Below are positions 38,782 through 48,503 of a stretch of 64,000 bases of DNA, in pieces; the stretch's first letter is position 1; every line of letters begins with the position of its first letter. The notes below the pieces were generated by a model. It saw nothing but the letters and a program-made list of their open reading frames with translations, did not search any database and was not told the origin of the DNA. A program made the position numbers and the translations under genes. Origin of the DNA: a virus; the IMG/VR virus record IMGVR_UViG_3300042458_001091, positions 17,566 to 81,565 of that record; one strand, given 5' to 3'.

Positions 38782-39083
38782 CGCAAAGTTTCAGGTTCTA
38801 GTTTAATCTGCAACGGATAATCGTTACTGCGAGCATCCAGTGTGACTTCGATGCCTTTTTGTTCGGCAATTTCATACGGCAAGATTGCAACAACTGCAGA
38901 CCCAGAATTATGAATATCTTCTGTAATTGTTACAGCAGTTTCTGCGGTGTATTCAAAGTGTTGTATCAAACTTTCAACTACAAAATCCACAGATGTTTTG
39001 TTGTCATTCAAGTAGATAATTTTGAATAATGGTGGCTCACGCAATTCTACTTTTGATTTTGACACTGTATTTGTATCTGCCAT
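38778..39083 (-). CDS. clpS: ClpS N-degron adaptor
   Basis: A 101-residue ClpS. The core from PPLFKIIYLNDNKTSVDF onwards aligns with E. coli ClpS; the N-end-rule pocket residues are kept (Asn26, Asp27, His58 in DIHNSG). The E. coli Asp36 position is Asn28 and the gatekeeper Met40 position is Val32, so specificity for the N-terminal residue may be altered. A Shine-Dalgarno (AAAGGAT) supports this start. It would present N-degron proteins to a Clp ATPase. ClpS normally partners ClpA or ClpC, which are not seen here. Confidence 0.88.
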   Translation of the reverse strand: MADTNTVSKSKVELREPPLFKIIYLNDNKTSVDFVVESLIQHFEYTAETAVTITEDIHNSGSAVVAILPYEIAEQKGIEVTLDARSNDYPLQIKLEPETLR

Positions 39084-39100
39084 TTTATATCCTTTATTAT

Positions 39101-39121
39101 GTGGGGGCACCGCGCCCCCAC
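39101..39121 (-). promoter_or_regulatory. Strong GC hairpin between hsp20 and clpS
   Basis: Perfect 8-bp stem GTGGGGGC/GCCCCCAC with no U-run. It may act as a 3' processing or stability element of the hsp20 message, or an attenuating structure ahead of clpS. Confidence 0.6.
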
Positions 39122-39137
39122 AGTATTTACTATTATA

Positions 39138-39596
39138 TTAAGAAGTGTAAGTGATTGCAATAGCCTTTGGCCGGGCTTCTTCAGGAACTTCACGTCGTAG
39201 GTGAATGCTCAAGATACCAAGTTCAAGATGTGCATTGCTGATTTCCACATGATCTGCCAGCTGGAATTCTCTGCGGAAACTACGCTCACTAATGCCTTTG
39301 TGTAAAAATGTATAAGAGGCATCAGGTGATTCTACAGTTTCGGCACTGTGTTTGCCTTCAATGATCAAGAACTTTTTGTCCTTGGTAACTGAAAGGTTGT
39401 CAGGGCCAAAGCCAGCCACAGCCACACTGATCATGTACTCGTCTTCATTCACTTGTACAATGTTATAAGGTGGATAGTTAGTGGTGGATTGTTGAGCACT
39501 CACACGCATGAGTTCATCAAACATGTTGTCAAATCCGATACCAAATTTGTGAATTGCGGGAATATCAAAACTGCGAAGTGTTAATGTTTTAGTCAT
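39138..39596 (-). CDS. hsp20: Small heat-shock protein Hsp20/IbpA-like
   Basis: A 152-residue alpha-crystallin domain protein. The domain (about residues 43-140) contains YNIVQVNEDEYMISVAVAGF and ISERSFRREFQLADHVEISN, ending with LGILSIHLRREVPEE, as in IbpA. It keeps unfolded proteins in a refoldable state for chaperones. Hsp20 is common in T4-like phages. It has both a sigma70 promoter and a late TAAATA element, with a structured leader, so should be expressed over the whole cycle. Confidence 0.92.
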   Translation of the reverse strand: MTKTLTLRSFDIPAIHKFGIGFDNMFDELMRVSAQQSTTNYPPYNIVQVNEDEYMISVAVAGFGPDNLSVTKDKKFLIIEGKHSAETVESPDASYTFLHKGISERSFRREFQLADHVEISNAHLELGILSIHLRREVPEEARPKAIAITYTS

Positions 39597-39694
39597 TTGT
39601 TTTCTCCTTTATTAAGCAAGTTGACTATACTGTGTGGACCCGACCATCGGCATCCACACGTATTTATTATAACAAGATCAAATTATCTTGTCAA
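39597..39694 (-). promoter_or_regulatory. Tandem promoters and structured leader of hsp20
   Basis: TTGACA (39689-39694), 17 bases, TATAAT (39666-39671); TAAATA (39661-39666) overlaps the -10. Then the leader has a hairpin (39632-39659; stem GTGTGGA/TCCACAC, loop TGCCGA...GGTCGGG) and AACTTGCTTAATAAAGGAG. Related leaders are at 22584 and 41765. Confidence 0.8.
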
Positions 39695-41341
<1,647 letters not shown>

Positions 41342-41638
41342 TTATTCTCCTTTATTTACAATTGCCATTACATCGGTTTCGTACACGATGTTAAATTCTT
41401 CGTTGTCGACTTTGACTTTTTGCACAGCAGTCTTGCTGAACAAAACACGATCGCCAACTTTAACTACCATTGGTACCAGTTTGCCATCTTCGGCAATACG
41501 GCCAAGGCCAACAGCAAGCACATCACCCTGGCTGGGTTTTTCTGCTGCCGCATCTGGAATAATTAGACCACTGGCAGTTTTAGTTTCTGCCTCGATCAAA
41601 CGCACAACAATGCGATCACGGATAGGGATTAATTTCAT
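41342..41638 (-). CDS. groES: Co-chaperonin GroES
   Basis: A 98-residue GroES, the lid of the GroEL ring. It keeps [13 protein letters not shown], the mobile loop [20 protein letters not shown] (about residues 17-36) that binds GroEL, and GDRVLFSK. It is co-transcribed with groEL from a consensus-like sigma70 promoter at 41672-41700. Confidence 0.97.
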   Translation of the reverse strand: MKLIPIRDRIVVRLIEAETKTASGLIIPDAAAEKPSQGDVLAVGLGRIAEDGKLVPMVVKVGDRVLFSKTAVQKVKVDNEEFNIVYETDVMAIVNKGE

Positions 41639-41671
41639 AGTTTTTCCTTATAATAAATGAATCAATAGAAT

Positions 41672-41700
41672 AGTATAACATAGGCCGATGGCTATGTCAA
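41672..41700 (-). promoter_or_regulatory. Sigma70 promoter of groESL
   Basis: TTGACA (41695-41700), 17 bases, TATACT (41672-41677) on the minus strand. Confidence 0.85.
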
Positions 41701-41719
41701 CTGAACTGGGTTAAAAAGG

Positions 41720-41764
41720 TTATGTGCTGATGCTGTGATCAGGTGGTGACAGGTTTTTGATCAT
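41720..41764 (-). CDS. 14-codon ORF (MIKNLSPPDHSIST)
   Basis: A 14-codon ORF, with an excellent Shine-Dalgarno (AAAGGAG, six bases before ATG) and a late promoter and leader hairpin (41765-41828). It ends at 41720 and lies just ahead of the groES promoter. It could be a regulatory leader peptide, a tiny functional peptide, or an unimportant start. The dedicated promoter and leader argue for expression. Confidence 0.5.
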   Translation of the reverse strand: MIKNLSPPDHSIST

Positions 41765-41828
41765 TTTTTCTCCTTTAATAAGCAAGTTAATGTGATGTAG
41801 CCCCGAAGGCACTACAAAGATATTTATA
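41765..41828 (-). promoter_or_regulatory. Late promoter and structured leader, third copy
   Basis: TATAAATA (41821-41828), a full match to the T4 late consensus. Then a hairpin (41796-41816; stem TGTAG/CTACA, inner loop TGCCTTCGGGG) and AACTTGCTTATTAAAGGAG. Compare 39597 and 22584. Confidence 0.8.
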
Positions 41829-41846
41829 CCAAGAAATCAGAAACCG

Positions 41847-43046
41847 TTAAGAATTTTGTTGTTCTAGGTTAATGGGTGTAGCGACTTGTGTTTTATCAAT
41901 GGCAATTTTTAAAATATTTCGTGATTGATAATCTTTTAAGTTGTACATATGGGGTAGTAGTACTCGTTCAAGTTCTGTGTGCAATCCGCGAGCACCTGTT
42001 TTTGTGGTAATTGTACGTTCTGCAATCAAGTCTATACTGTCGGCATCAAAGTCCAGGGCCACACCATCCTGGTTAAACAACCATCTGTACTGACTGACCA
42101 AGTTGTTTTTTACTTCTGTTAAAATAGTAATAAGTTGAGATTTGGTCAGTTCTTCCAACTGTATAATAGATGGGAACCGTCCCACAAACTCTGGAATCAT
42201 TCCGTAACGTACCAGATCGTCGGGTGTGATTGCTTCGGATACAGTTTCTTTGACAGTGCTGGCGCCAAACCCAATCGACGTGCCTTGTGTACGTGCTTTA
42301 ATCACTTTGTCTAGTCCAACAAATGCACCACCTACAATAAACAGTATGTTGGCAGTGTCAATGTCAATTGTTTCACTGCTGGATGTTTTGCGCACTCCTT
42401 GATTTGGCACTTTACAACGTGTGCCTTCGATCAGTTTAAGCAGTGCTTGTTGAACACCTTCGCCACTCACATCACGTGATACAGTACTGCTTTCACCTTT
42501 GCGAGCAATCTTATCTACTTCGTCAAGAAAGACGATTCCACGTTGTGTGCGTTCAACATCGTTGCCGCTGGCGTGATACAATCTAGCAATCAAACTGTCA
42601 ACATCGTCACCTACATAGCCTGCTTCTGTCAGCGTTGTGGCATCTGCAATGACAAAAGGCACATCCAGGTATTTGGCCACTGTGCGAGCCATCAATGTTT
42701 TACCTGTGCCGGTTGGGCCGGTCATCAAGATGTTGGCTTTTTGTATTTCGTTTTCAGGATCTGCATTGCCAATACGTTTGTAGTGATTGGCAATTGCTAC
42801 ACTTAACACAATCTTGGCAGTGGTCTGGCCAATCACATATTGGTCCAGATACCGGTGTATTTCACGTGGATCTAACACTGACTCTGTTGTGGGTTTCTTG
42901 TCATGTTCTTTTGACAACAGCAGTCCGTGACAGAATTCCACGCACTCGTTGCATATGCCAACATTGTGTCCTACAATTAGTTTGCCCACTTGATCTTTGT
43001 GCTTGTTACAAAAATTACAATGCGTGGGTGTTGTTTTAGCGATCAT
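41847..43046 (-). CDS. clpX: ClpX unfoldase
   Basis: A 399-residue AAA+ ClpX. The N-terminal zinc-binding domain is present (Cys10, Cys13, Cys32, Cys35), with Walker A GPTGTGKT (110-117), pore loop GYVG (143-146), Walker B IVFLDEVDKI (171-180), the ClpP-docking IGF loop (258-260, GTSIGFGA), the arginine-finger region GMIPEFVGR and the sensor II GARG. The IGF loop predicts real docking to ClpP. Slightly shorter than E. coli ClpX (424). It starts one base after the stop of the upstream membrane gene. Confidence 0.96.
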   Translation of the reverse strand: MIAKTTPTHCNFCNKHKDQVGKLIVGHNVGICNECVEFCHGLLLSKEHDKKPTTESVLDPREIHRYLDQYVIGQTTAKIVLSVAIANHYKRIGNADPENEIQKANILMTGPTGTGKTLMARTVAKYLDVPFVIADATTLTEAGYVGDDVDSLIARLYHASGNDVERTQRGIVFLDEVDKIARKGESSTVSRDVSGEGVQQALLKLIEGTRCKVPNQGVRKTSSSETIDIDTANILFIVGGAFVGLDKVIKARTQGTSIGFGASTVKETVSEAITPDDLVRYGMIPEFVGRFPSIIQLEELTKSQLITILTEVKNNLVSQYRWLFNQDGVALDFDADSIDLIAERTITTKTGARGLHTELERVLLPHMYNLKDYQSRNILKIAIDKTQVATPINLEQQNS

Positions 43047-43047
43047 T

Positions 43048-44586
43048 TTATTGTCCGGTCAAACGGCGTTCAATTTGTTCTTGTTCTGCTTCGCTCAACA
43101 GATCTGGATCGTATTCTCCCGAATCAATTTTCACAATCAAGTGATCAATGTAGGCTTCATTGTACGCATAGCGATTGTTTAATTGCTTGTCTACCTCTAT
43201 CCAATTATTTCCATTGTACTTGTACAGTACACTTGGCAACCGATCAACACGCAAGAAAGTATCGCCTTTCTTTGGACTCAACGGAAATGACGTCCCGAAT
43301 CCAGTGGTGTTTTCTTTTGCAGGTGCGTTGTCAGGAGTTGGTCCTAGGTAGTATTTGGAAGACATCCAAGGTAGCGTATCAATCTTACCAATTTCGTACA
43401 AACGTTGCTGAGTTTTTAATGTTTGTCCAGGATTTTCTTCTTTCCATCGACGTGCGGCTGTTTTGGCTTCAGCATCCATTCCGTCCAGGTGATCATCTTC
43501 TGTATCGAGTGCTTGAATATCGGTGGCAACGACATTCGTGTTGACTTCTTCTGTTTTAACAATCCTGTCAGTAGGAACTTCTGCCACGGGTAAATCTTCG
43601 TTTGCGTCATGTTGCTCTCCATTTGTGTTACAATCTTTGTTGGGACAAAATAGTCCAATGCCTGGTGCGTCTACTAGTGTGGTGCCACATTTGGCACAGT
43701 CAATAGCAGTGTCTTCTGGAAACAAGGTGCTTTTAACAACCAGGTCTCCAGTTGGTAAATCTTTTACTAGGTCTTGTAGCTGTTCAATTTGTTCATCACT
43801 GAGTGGACCGTCATCTGCTTTGTACTTTTTTTCTCTGTTCCACTTTAGACTCTCAGTGGCAGCCAACAGCATCATGATGGCCAATGGATCAAACACTGTG
43901 ACCAATATTATAATAACCCAACGAACTGCTTTTTCTAATAGATTAGTGTCAGGGTTGTCACCATAGATAAGTGCGGCTATGTATTTGATAGGGCCAACTT
44001 CGGCTTCTACTTTGCGCACTTCAGCCGCGATGGGCGCACGTTGTTCGTTGAGTGCTGTGATTTTTTGTTGTGCTGTTGCAATGTCTGCAAGGAGGCGAGC
44101 ACGTTCTTTCTGCTGGGTTCTGCGTATGCTGACAGCTTTGTCTGCCCCTTTTTCGTCCTGACTGCGACCCATAACTTGGTCCACAGCCTCATCCATCTGT
44201 TTGAGAGCTTTGCGATTAGCATCTATGTTTTCTTTTTCGACCTTGATCTTCTCGTCATACAAAGCAATTTTGGCTTGTACATCACCGGATACCATACCTT
44301 GGTCCATGTGTGCCTTTGAAAGGAATCCAAAGATGCCCATACTAGTGATGACCATAAGCATAAACACTGCTGGCACCAGGTAAACCTTCATTAACCAGCG
44401 GCATTGACGCCAGTATTCATGCAGCCACAGTGTGACTACAATTTTTGCCAGTTCCAGGATGCCGCCCATGATTATAATAGGCACCACAGCGGCAGCAAAT
44501 ATGGCCGCAAGCCCTGCAATAGAATACCAAGCCGCAATAACCGACAGGCTCAATGCTACTGCTAACGTAATCAAACTTAGAAACAT
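43048..44586 (-). CDS. Membrane protein with coiled coil and zinc ribbon
   Basis: A 512-residue protein, start MFLSLITLAVALSLSVIAAW. It has at least four membrane segments (about 3-20, 25-45, 70-92 and 230-252), a charged coiled coil at 110-200, a CxxC...CPNKDC zinc-ribbon-like motif near 310-330, and an acidic C-terminus. From memory, proteins with the same start are widespread in aquatic T4-like phages. The start is chosen because a TAAATA element is 7 bases ahead. Function unknown; a role at the host membrane or in the virion. Confidence 0.7.
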   Translation of the reverse strand: MFLSLITLAVALSLSVIAAWYSIAGLAAIFAAAVVPIIIMGGILELAKIVVTLWLHEYWRQCRWLMKVYLVPAVFMLMVITSMGIFGFLSKAHMDQGMVSGDVQAKIALYDEKIKVEKENIDANRKALKQMDEAVDQVMGRSQDEKGADKAVSIRRTQQKERARLLADIATAQQKITALNEQRAPIAAEVRKVEAEVGPIKYIAALIYGDNPDTNLLEKAVRWVIIILVTVFDPLAIMMLLAATESLKWNREKKYKADDGPLSDEQIEQLQDLVKDLPTGDLVVKSTLFPEDTAIDCAKCGTTLVDAPGIGLFCPNKDCNTNGEQHDANEDLPVAEVPTDRIVKTEEVNTNVVATDIQALDTEDDHLDGMDAEAKTAARRWKEENPGQTLKTQQRLYEIGKIDTLPWMSSKYYLGPTPDNAPAKENTTGFGTSFPLSPKKGDTFLRVDRLPSVLYKYNGNNWIEVDKQLNNRYAYNEAYIDHLIVKIDSGEYDPDLLSEAEQEQIERRLTGQ

Positions 44587-44593
44587 AATGTAA

Positions 44594-44599
44594 TATTTA
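44594..44599 (-). promoter_or_regulatory. T4-like late promoter (leaderless configuration)
   Basis: TAAATA in the context GATAAATATT with a 7-base gap to the ATG at 44586. Confidence 0.55.
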
Positions 44600-44605
44600 T
44601 CTATG

Positions 44606-45004
44606 TTAGTTCCATGTCCGGTGTACTTCGGCAATCCACTCACGGCCGTCGTATTCGTCTATTTGCCAGTCTACAGAGGCAGGAATCTCTACAATTTTTA
44701 ATTCAGCAAAATTACCATTGGCTCGGGCTCCCAATTCACGCACCACAGACACCAGCACCGGATCATCACGTGGAATATCACTGCTGTACCAGATTTTTCC
44801 ATTGACCAGAATTAGCGGACCATATCGTTCAGTGTCAAATCGACTTTCACGATCTTGTGTTGTATAGTCAGTCAGTGATCGTTTTAGATACAACAACTCG
44901 GCTTCTTGACTTAGTCCATACCCACCGTGGCATGAGTTAATGACCACATACCGAACGCCTTTGAGATAGCGTATGAGTCGTTCTTGTTCGGTTTCTTGTA
45001 TCAT
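44606..45004 (-). CDS. Hypothetical phage protein
   Basis: A 132-residue mixed alpha/beta protein (MIQETEQERLIRYLKGVRYV), with a Gly-rich SCHGGYGLSQEAELLYL segment, and a C-terminus VDWQIDEYDGREWIAEVHR that I recall from small T4-like phage proteins. No catalytic motif. Coupled to the GNAT gene (ATGA) upstream. Confidence 0.65.
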   Translation of the reverse strand: MIQETEQERLIRYLKGVRYVVINSCHGGYGLSQEAELLYLKRSLTDYTTQDRESRFDTERYGPLILVNGKIWYSSDIPRDDPVLVSVVRELGARANGNFAELKIVEIPASVDWQIDEYDGREWIAEVHRTWN

Positions 45005-45465
45005 TCATCGAATAGATATTCGTAATTGACCGATGTTGTGTTAACTTGTAATACCACTGCACCATTACGCAAATGAAAACGTCGAGCCATTTCTGTTTGC
45101 GGGCTCAATGTTATAAATCGTTTAACTGGCATTGTATCTTTGATCAGTTTGGCAGCACCCAACACAAGTTCACGACCAGCACCAGGCCGGTAACTCCATA
45201 CTGTATAAAATACTGCAATGTCGCCAATGGGTTCGTTGGGTGTGGCAGGAGTAGAAAACTTTTCCAGTTCACCTTCGTCAGTTGGCACTTGATTACAAAA
45301 TGCCGCACAGATTACGGCCAGTACTTCATTTGTGCTGTCATCTTCTAATACAAATACTTCTCTATTGGGATCCACACGCCAAAAGGTCGGCAGATGTGGA
45401 CGAACAGGGTCGTCCTTGATAAAATTTAAATAATAATCTGTTCGTACACTTTTTATTACGGCCAT
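45001..45465 (-). CDS. GNAT-family acetyltransferase-like protein
   Basis: A 154-residue protein with a GNAT-like layout: a strand around VFVLEDDSTNEVLAVICAAF, then an acetyl-CoA-binding turn YRPGAGRELVLGAAKLI (about 92-108) and a final FHLRNGAVVLQVNTTSVNYE. It would acetylate an unknown amine. Clear fold pattern, no known substrate. In an early operon with neighbours of unknown role. Confidence 0.65.
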   Translation of the reverse strand: MAVIKSVRTDYYLNFIKDDPVRPHLPTFWRVDPNREVFVLEDDSTNEVLAVICAAFCNQVPTDEGELEKFSTPATPNEPIGDIAVFYTVWSYRPGAGRELVLGAAKLIKDTMPVKRFITLSPQTEMARRFHLRNGAVVLQVNTTSVNYEYLFDE

Positions 45466-45466
45466 A

Positions 45467-46018
45467 TTATCCTAAATCTTGTGCGTAGTCATCTGCAAAC
45501 TTATCTAACTTGTGTTGCTCGATTGCGGCTCTCAGTGCTTGTTCAACAAATTCATTAAATGTCATGTCCTGGTCATGAGCCATTTTCATGTATGTCAACA
45601 GTTCTTCGTCGCTAAAGTCCACTTGCATTTGTACACGAGTGTCGTAGACCTCGCCGGCCACAATGGCTTCTAGCTTTTCTAAAAAGTCTTGTTCGACGTC
45701 CAAATCAATGTAATCAACATCGTCCCAGGCTTGATTGGCCGACTCGCCGCGTCGAATCGCCTCGGCCGCATTCTTGTCTTGGTACTTGAGGTTGATCAAG
45801 CGATATGCACGTTCGTGTGTATAGTCACACACTGTTACTTCATATACCTTTTGACTTTTGGTACTAAACACAATATTGGCACTCCAGCCGCCCGAACCGT
45901 GAACACCGTTCCACGCACTCAGTTGATGCGAATTAGAACCGTAACAATTCCATCCGTAATCGCCGCCTTCGGTAACACGGTAATTAATAGCTTCCATATA
46001 TTGTTGCATTGTGATCAT
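45467..46018 (-). CDS. Conserved hypothetical phage protein
   Basis: A 183-residue protein with a Gly/Trp-rich N-terminal half (YGWNCYGSNSHQLSAWNGVH) and a helical C-terminus with a short ribbon-helix-helix-like region (DMTFNEFVEQALRAAIEQ, about residues 150-167). A similar C-terminal helix pair occurs in Arc-type DNA-binding proteins. Coupled upstream to the 58-residue membrane protein. Confidence 0.6.
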   Translation of the reverse strand: MITMQQYMEAINYRVTEGGDYGWNCYGSNSHQLSAWNGVHGSGGWSANIVFSTKSQKVYEVTVCDYTHERAYRLINLKYQDKNAAEAIRRGESANQAWDDVDYIDLDVEQDFLEKLEAIVAGEVYDTRVQMQVDFSDEELLTYMKMAHDQDMTFNEFVEQALRAAIEQHKLDKFADDYAQDLG

Positions 46019-46195
46019 TTAAACTCCCTTGTAGGCATCAAAAATAAGAGCTCCGCCGATTGTAAATCCCACTATAGCAAGTGCATAGTTACCTGTGACC
46101 AATGAACTTATTCCAGATAGTACATTTACTCCGCCAATTGTAAGACTGATTTCTCTTCTATTGCGGCCAACCCATATAAAAAATTTATCTAACAT
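46019..46195 (-). CDS. Small two-helix membrane protein (58 aa)
   Basis: A 58-residue ORF: MLDKFFIWVGRNRREISLTI then two hydrophobic segments around GVNVLSGISSLVTG and YALAIVGFTIGGALIFDA. It begins at a TAATG overlap with the upstream stop and ends one base before the next start. Likely a small inner-membrane protein; no family. Confidence 0.6.
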   Translation of the reverse strand: MLDKFFIWVGRNRREISLTIGGVNVLSGISSLVTGNYALAIVGFTIGGALIFDAYKGV

Positions 46196-46425
46196 TATTC
46201 TTCCTTTACAAAGTCGTATGATCGTTCAAATATAGGACCATCACAAATATATAACTCACCATCGATTCCACGCATTAGGTAATCACCAGGCTTGCCCTGT
46301 TTGTAGTTGCCTTCTAACGTGTTCACTCGAAATTCTTCGTTGATTTGTTTGGCATGCACCACAATAGGCCGCTTGACACACGCACCCATAGATTCTACTT
46401 GCTCAAATGTGTCAAAAGTTTTCAT
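46195..46425 (-). CDS. Small hypothetical protein
   Basis: A 76-residue protein with the motif KPGDYLMRGIDGELYICDGP, a short beta pattern seen, from memory, in many small phage and Gam-like proteins. No signal peptide, no membrane segment. Coupled in a chain of five early cistrons. Confidence 0.6.
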   Translation of the reverse strand: MKTFDTFEQVESMGACVKRPIVVHAKQINEEFRVNTLEGNYKQGKPGDYLMRGIDGELYICDGPIFERSYDFVKEE

Positions 46426-46835
46426 TCTTCTTCTCCAGAATATACTACATTGCCTTCTTCGTCAGTTAGTTCCAGCGGACCTTGCAAGATATAATCTGTG
46501 TCATCATTGCGCCAACCTAGTTCTTCCATACCGTCAAAGTAATCTTCGTTCCAGGCTGCTTCAATCTCTGCTTGTTCTTGTTCTGTCATGCCCTCAGGAA
46601 ATGTCCAATCAGCCCAGCATCCATCGTCAAGGCTTGACAGTTCCCAATCGTAGTCGCTTTCGCTTAGATTGTATTCACCATCTTCTGGTTCAATTACAGG
46701 TTGGTCGTCACTTTCGCAATAGAATTCGCCCCAGCGCCAACCTTCTTCGCGAATGATTGTTTTGCCGTCTTTGCACCAGAACTGCTTTTCAACAGCACTT
46801 TTTTTGTGTAGGGTTTTGAGTGTCCAGGTTGCCAT
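46422..46835 (-). CDS. Acidic hypothetical protein
   Basis: A 137-residue very acidic protein (about one third Asp and Glu), with Trp-rich blocks (EEGWRWGEFYCESDD, DDGCWADWTFPEG). A DNA-mimic or small regulator is possible from charge, but no family is recognised. Confidence 0.6.
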   Translation of the reverse strand: MATWTLKTLHKKSAVEKQFWCKDGKTIIREEGWRWGEFYCESDDQPVIEPEDGEYNLSESDYDWELSSLDDGCWADWTFPEGMTEQEQAEIEAAWNEDYFDGMEELGWRNDDTDYILQGPLELTDEEGNVVYSGEEE

Positions 46836-46837
46836 GA

Positions 46838-47050
46838 TTAGTCATCCCGATCCATCTCTGTAGTTTCTTTGATCAGGGCCTGCAATTGATCCAATGCAGG
46901 AACCATGAGCTTGACTGTTTTGTAGTCGCCCTCACTGTCACGCCCGCCCACTTCAATCATGTATGCATTGTCATACATGTATACTTGAAACGATTCGCTG
47001 ACCTTGACCAACTTGTCACTGATTTTGTTTACTGTTTTAGTTTTTGCCAT
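46838..47050 (-). CDS. Small hypothetical early protein
   Basis: A 70-residue protein beginning MAKTKTVNKISDKLVKVSES. First gene of the early chain from a promoter at 47073-47101. Basic N-terminus, then a mixed region (FQVYMYDNAYMIEVGGRDSE). Confidence 0.6.
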   Translation of the reverse strand: MAKTKTVNKISDKLVKVSESFQVYMYDNAYMIEVGGRDSEGDYKTVKLMVPALDQLQALIKETTEMDRDD

Positions 47051-47072
47051 GATGTTTTCCTTAATAACATGT

Positions 47073-47101
47073 AGTATATAACAATCTGTTTAATGTGTCA
47101 A
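47073..47101 (-). promoter_or_regulatory. Sigma70-like promoter
   Basis: TTGACA (47096-47101), 17 bases, TATACT (47073-47078) on the minus strand. Confidence 0.8.
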
Positions 47102-47117
47102 TACGTTAGGTGTATCA

Positions 47118-48491
47118 TCACAATTTCTCTCCTGGTTCAAATCCACGGAATCGCACAAAGCGAGGGAATCTCAAACTGTATGATCCGTCTTGGTTTTGAG
47201 TAACTGCGTCCGCTTCAACCTCAACCACCCGATCAAGAAGCTCATTGCGAGCGGTCCAATACTCATCGCGATTGCTATCAGACAAACCGCTACCAACATT
47301 AACACGAATATTTCTGTCATTATCGACTCCTTCACATATTATAGCACCCAACCGGCCTAGATTGCGACCAGTTCCTTCTTCAAAACCCACAATATTGAGA
47401 TCAACTGTGATTGTGGGTTTCCATTTCATCCACGAGTCCGAACGTTTGCACTCATATGGCGCATCCATGCTCTTGATCATAATGCCTTCATAGCCTTCTT
47501 CTACTGACGCTTCGGCAAACCTACGCATGACGTCATGACCTTCGGCTGTGTCCAAGTCCACATCCATACCTGGCATCACACGCACACAACCATTTTCTGG
47601 CAGGTGTGCTTGTGTACGTTTCAACAAGTCAATGCGTTTGTGTTGCTGTAGATTACAGAAGCCTTCGCGGAACTCACTCAGCGGCATGATATCAAACACA
47701 TGGTACACCATGTTTTCTGTTCGAGCATTGCTCTTACGCTGTGCCTGCTTCATCAAGTCCTGAAAGTTCTTACCCACAATCTCGCCATCCAACACAAACT
47801 GTCCACCAAAAGCAGAATCACGCTGAAATGCTTTGCGATGTTCTTCAATAAAGTCTGCAATCTGTGGAAAGTTCTCAAACTCTTTGCCATTGCGGCTGTA
47901 CAATGTACAAGCAGATCCATTTACAACTGCCAACACACGTACACCATCCAGTTTGACTTCCAGTCGTTTGATACCTTTCAACTTCTTGGGGTGGTCTGTA
48001 GAATCCTGTGCCAGTTGGCAACTGAATACAGGAATCTTCCATTCAGTTCGGCCCAACACCTTGTTTAGTGTTTTTTCTGATATACCACAACGCAGGTCTT
48101 TGATCAACACACGCCGGGCCACGTTGTTCCATTCATCTGAATCAAACTGTTGGCTACATTCATCAATGGCCTCACGTGCTCGATTACCTGTGACGCTACG
48201 GGTACGCAGACTTTCCAACAACGCCCAAAACTTAGGCCACGGATTTGATTGACTGGTTAAGCCCTCAGTCTCGGGCACTTGCCGGATGCCAAACACATAA
48301 AAAGGATTGTAGGCTTGATAACAATTGAACAAGAAGGCCTGCGCATCAGAACTGCCCAACTGGGAAGCTACCAATGCCTTTTCAATAGTTTTTTCTTTAT
48401 GTATTCGACTGTCCGAGCTTTCCAGGTCAAGAATCCAACCTGCTACCATTGTGCCCGCAAACCTTGGGTCTGAGAAGTTTGTTTCATTCAT
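47118..48491 (-). CDS. ATP-dependent DNA ligase
   Basis: A 457-residue ligase resembling T4 gp30. The nucleotidyl-lysine is Lys180 in motif I (EVKLDGVRV), with later motifs IVGKNFQDLMKQ, YHVFDIMPLSEF, GYEGIMIK and WMKWKPTITVDL. It joins nicks during replication and repair. A TAAATA element sits one base from the ATG, but a ligase is more often early, so the promoter assignment is tentative. Confidence 0.93.
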   Translation of the reverse strand: MNETNFSDPRFAGTMVAGWILDLESSDSRIHKEKTIEKALVASQLGSSDAQAFLFNCYQAYNPFYVFGIRQVPETEGLTSQSNPWPKFWALLESLRTRSVTGNRAREAIDECSQQFDSDEWNNVARRVLIKDLRCGISEKTLNKVLGRTEWKIPVFSCQLAQDSTDHPKKLKGIKRLEVKLDGVRVLAVVNGSACTLYSRNGKEFENFPQIADFIEEHRKAFQRDSAFGGQFVLDGEIVGKNFQDLMKQAQRKSNARTENMVYHVFDIMPLSEFREGFCNLQQHKRIDLLKRTQAHLPENGCVRVMPGMDVDLDTAEGHDVMRRFAEASVEEGYEGIMIKSMDAPYECKRSDSWMKWKPTITVDLNIVGFEEGTGRNLGRLGAIICEGVDNDRNIRVNVGSGLSDSNRDEYWTARNELLDRVVEVEADAVTQNQDGSYSLRFPRFVRFRGFEPGEKL

Positions 48492-48492
48492 A

Positions 48493-48498
48493 TATTTA
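48493..48498 (-). promoter_or_regulatory. Late-promoter-like element next to ligase ATG
   Basis: TAAATA one base from the ATG of the ligase gene; may be fortuitous. Confidence 0.3.
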
Positions 48499-48503
48499 CT
48501 CCG

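Noticed and set aside
43523-43966. 147-codon plus-strand frame
   Set aside because: Antisense to the zinc-ribbon membrane protein, with no start signals.
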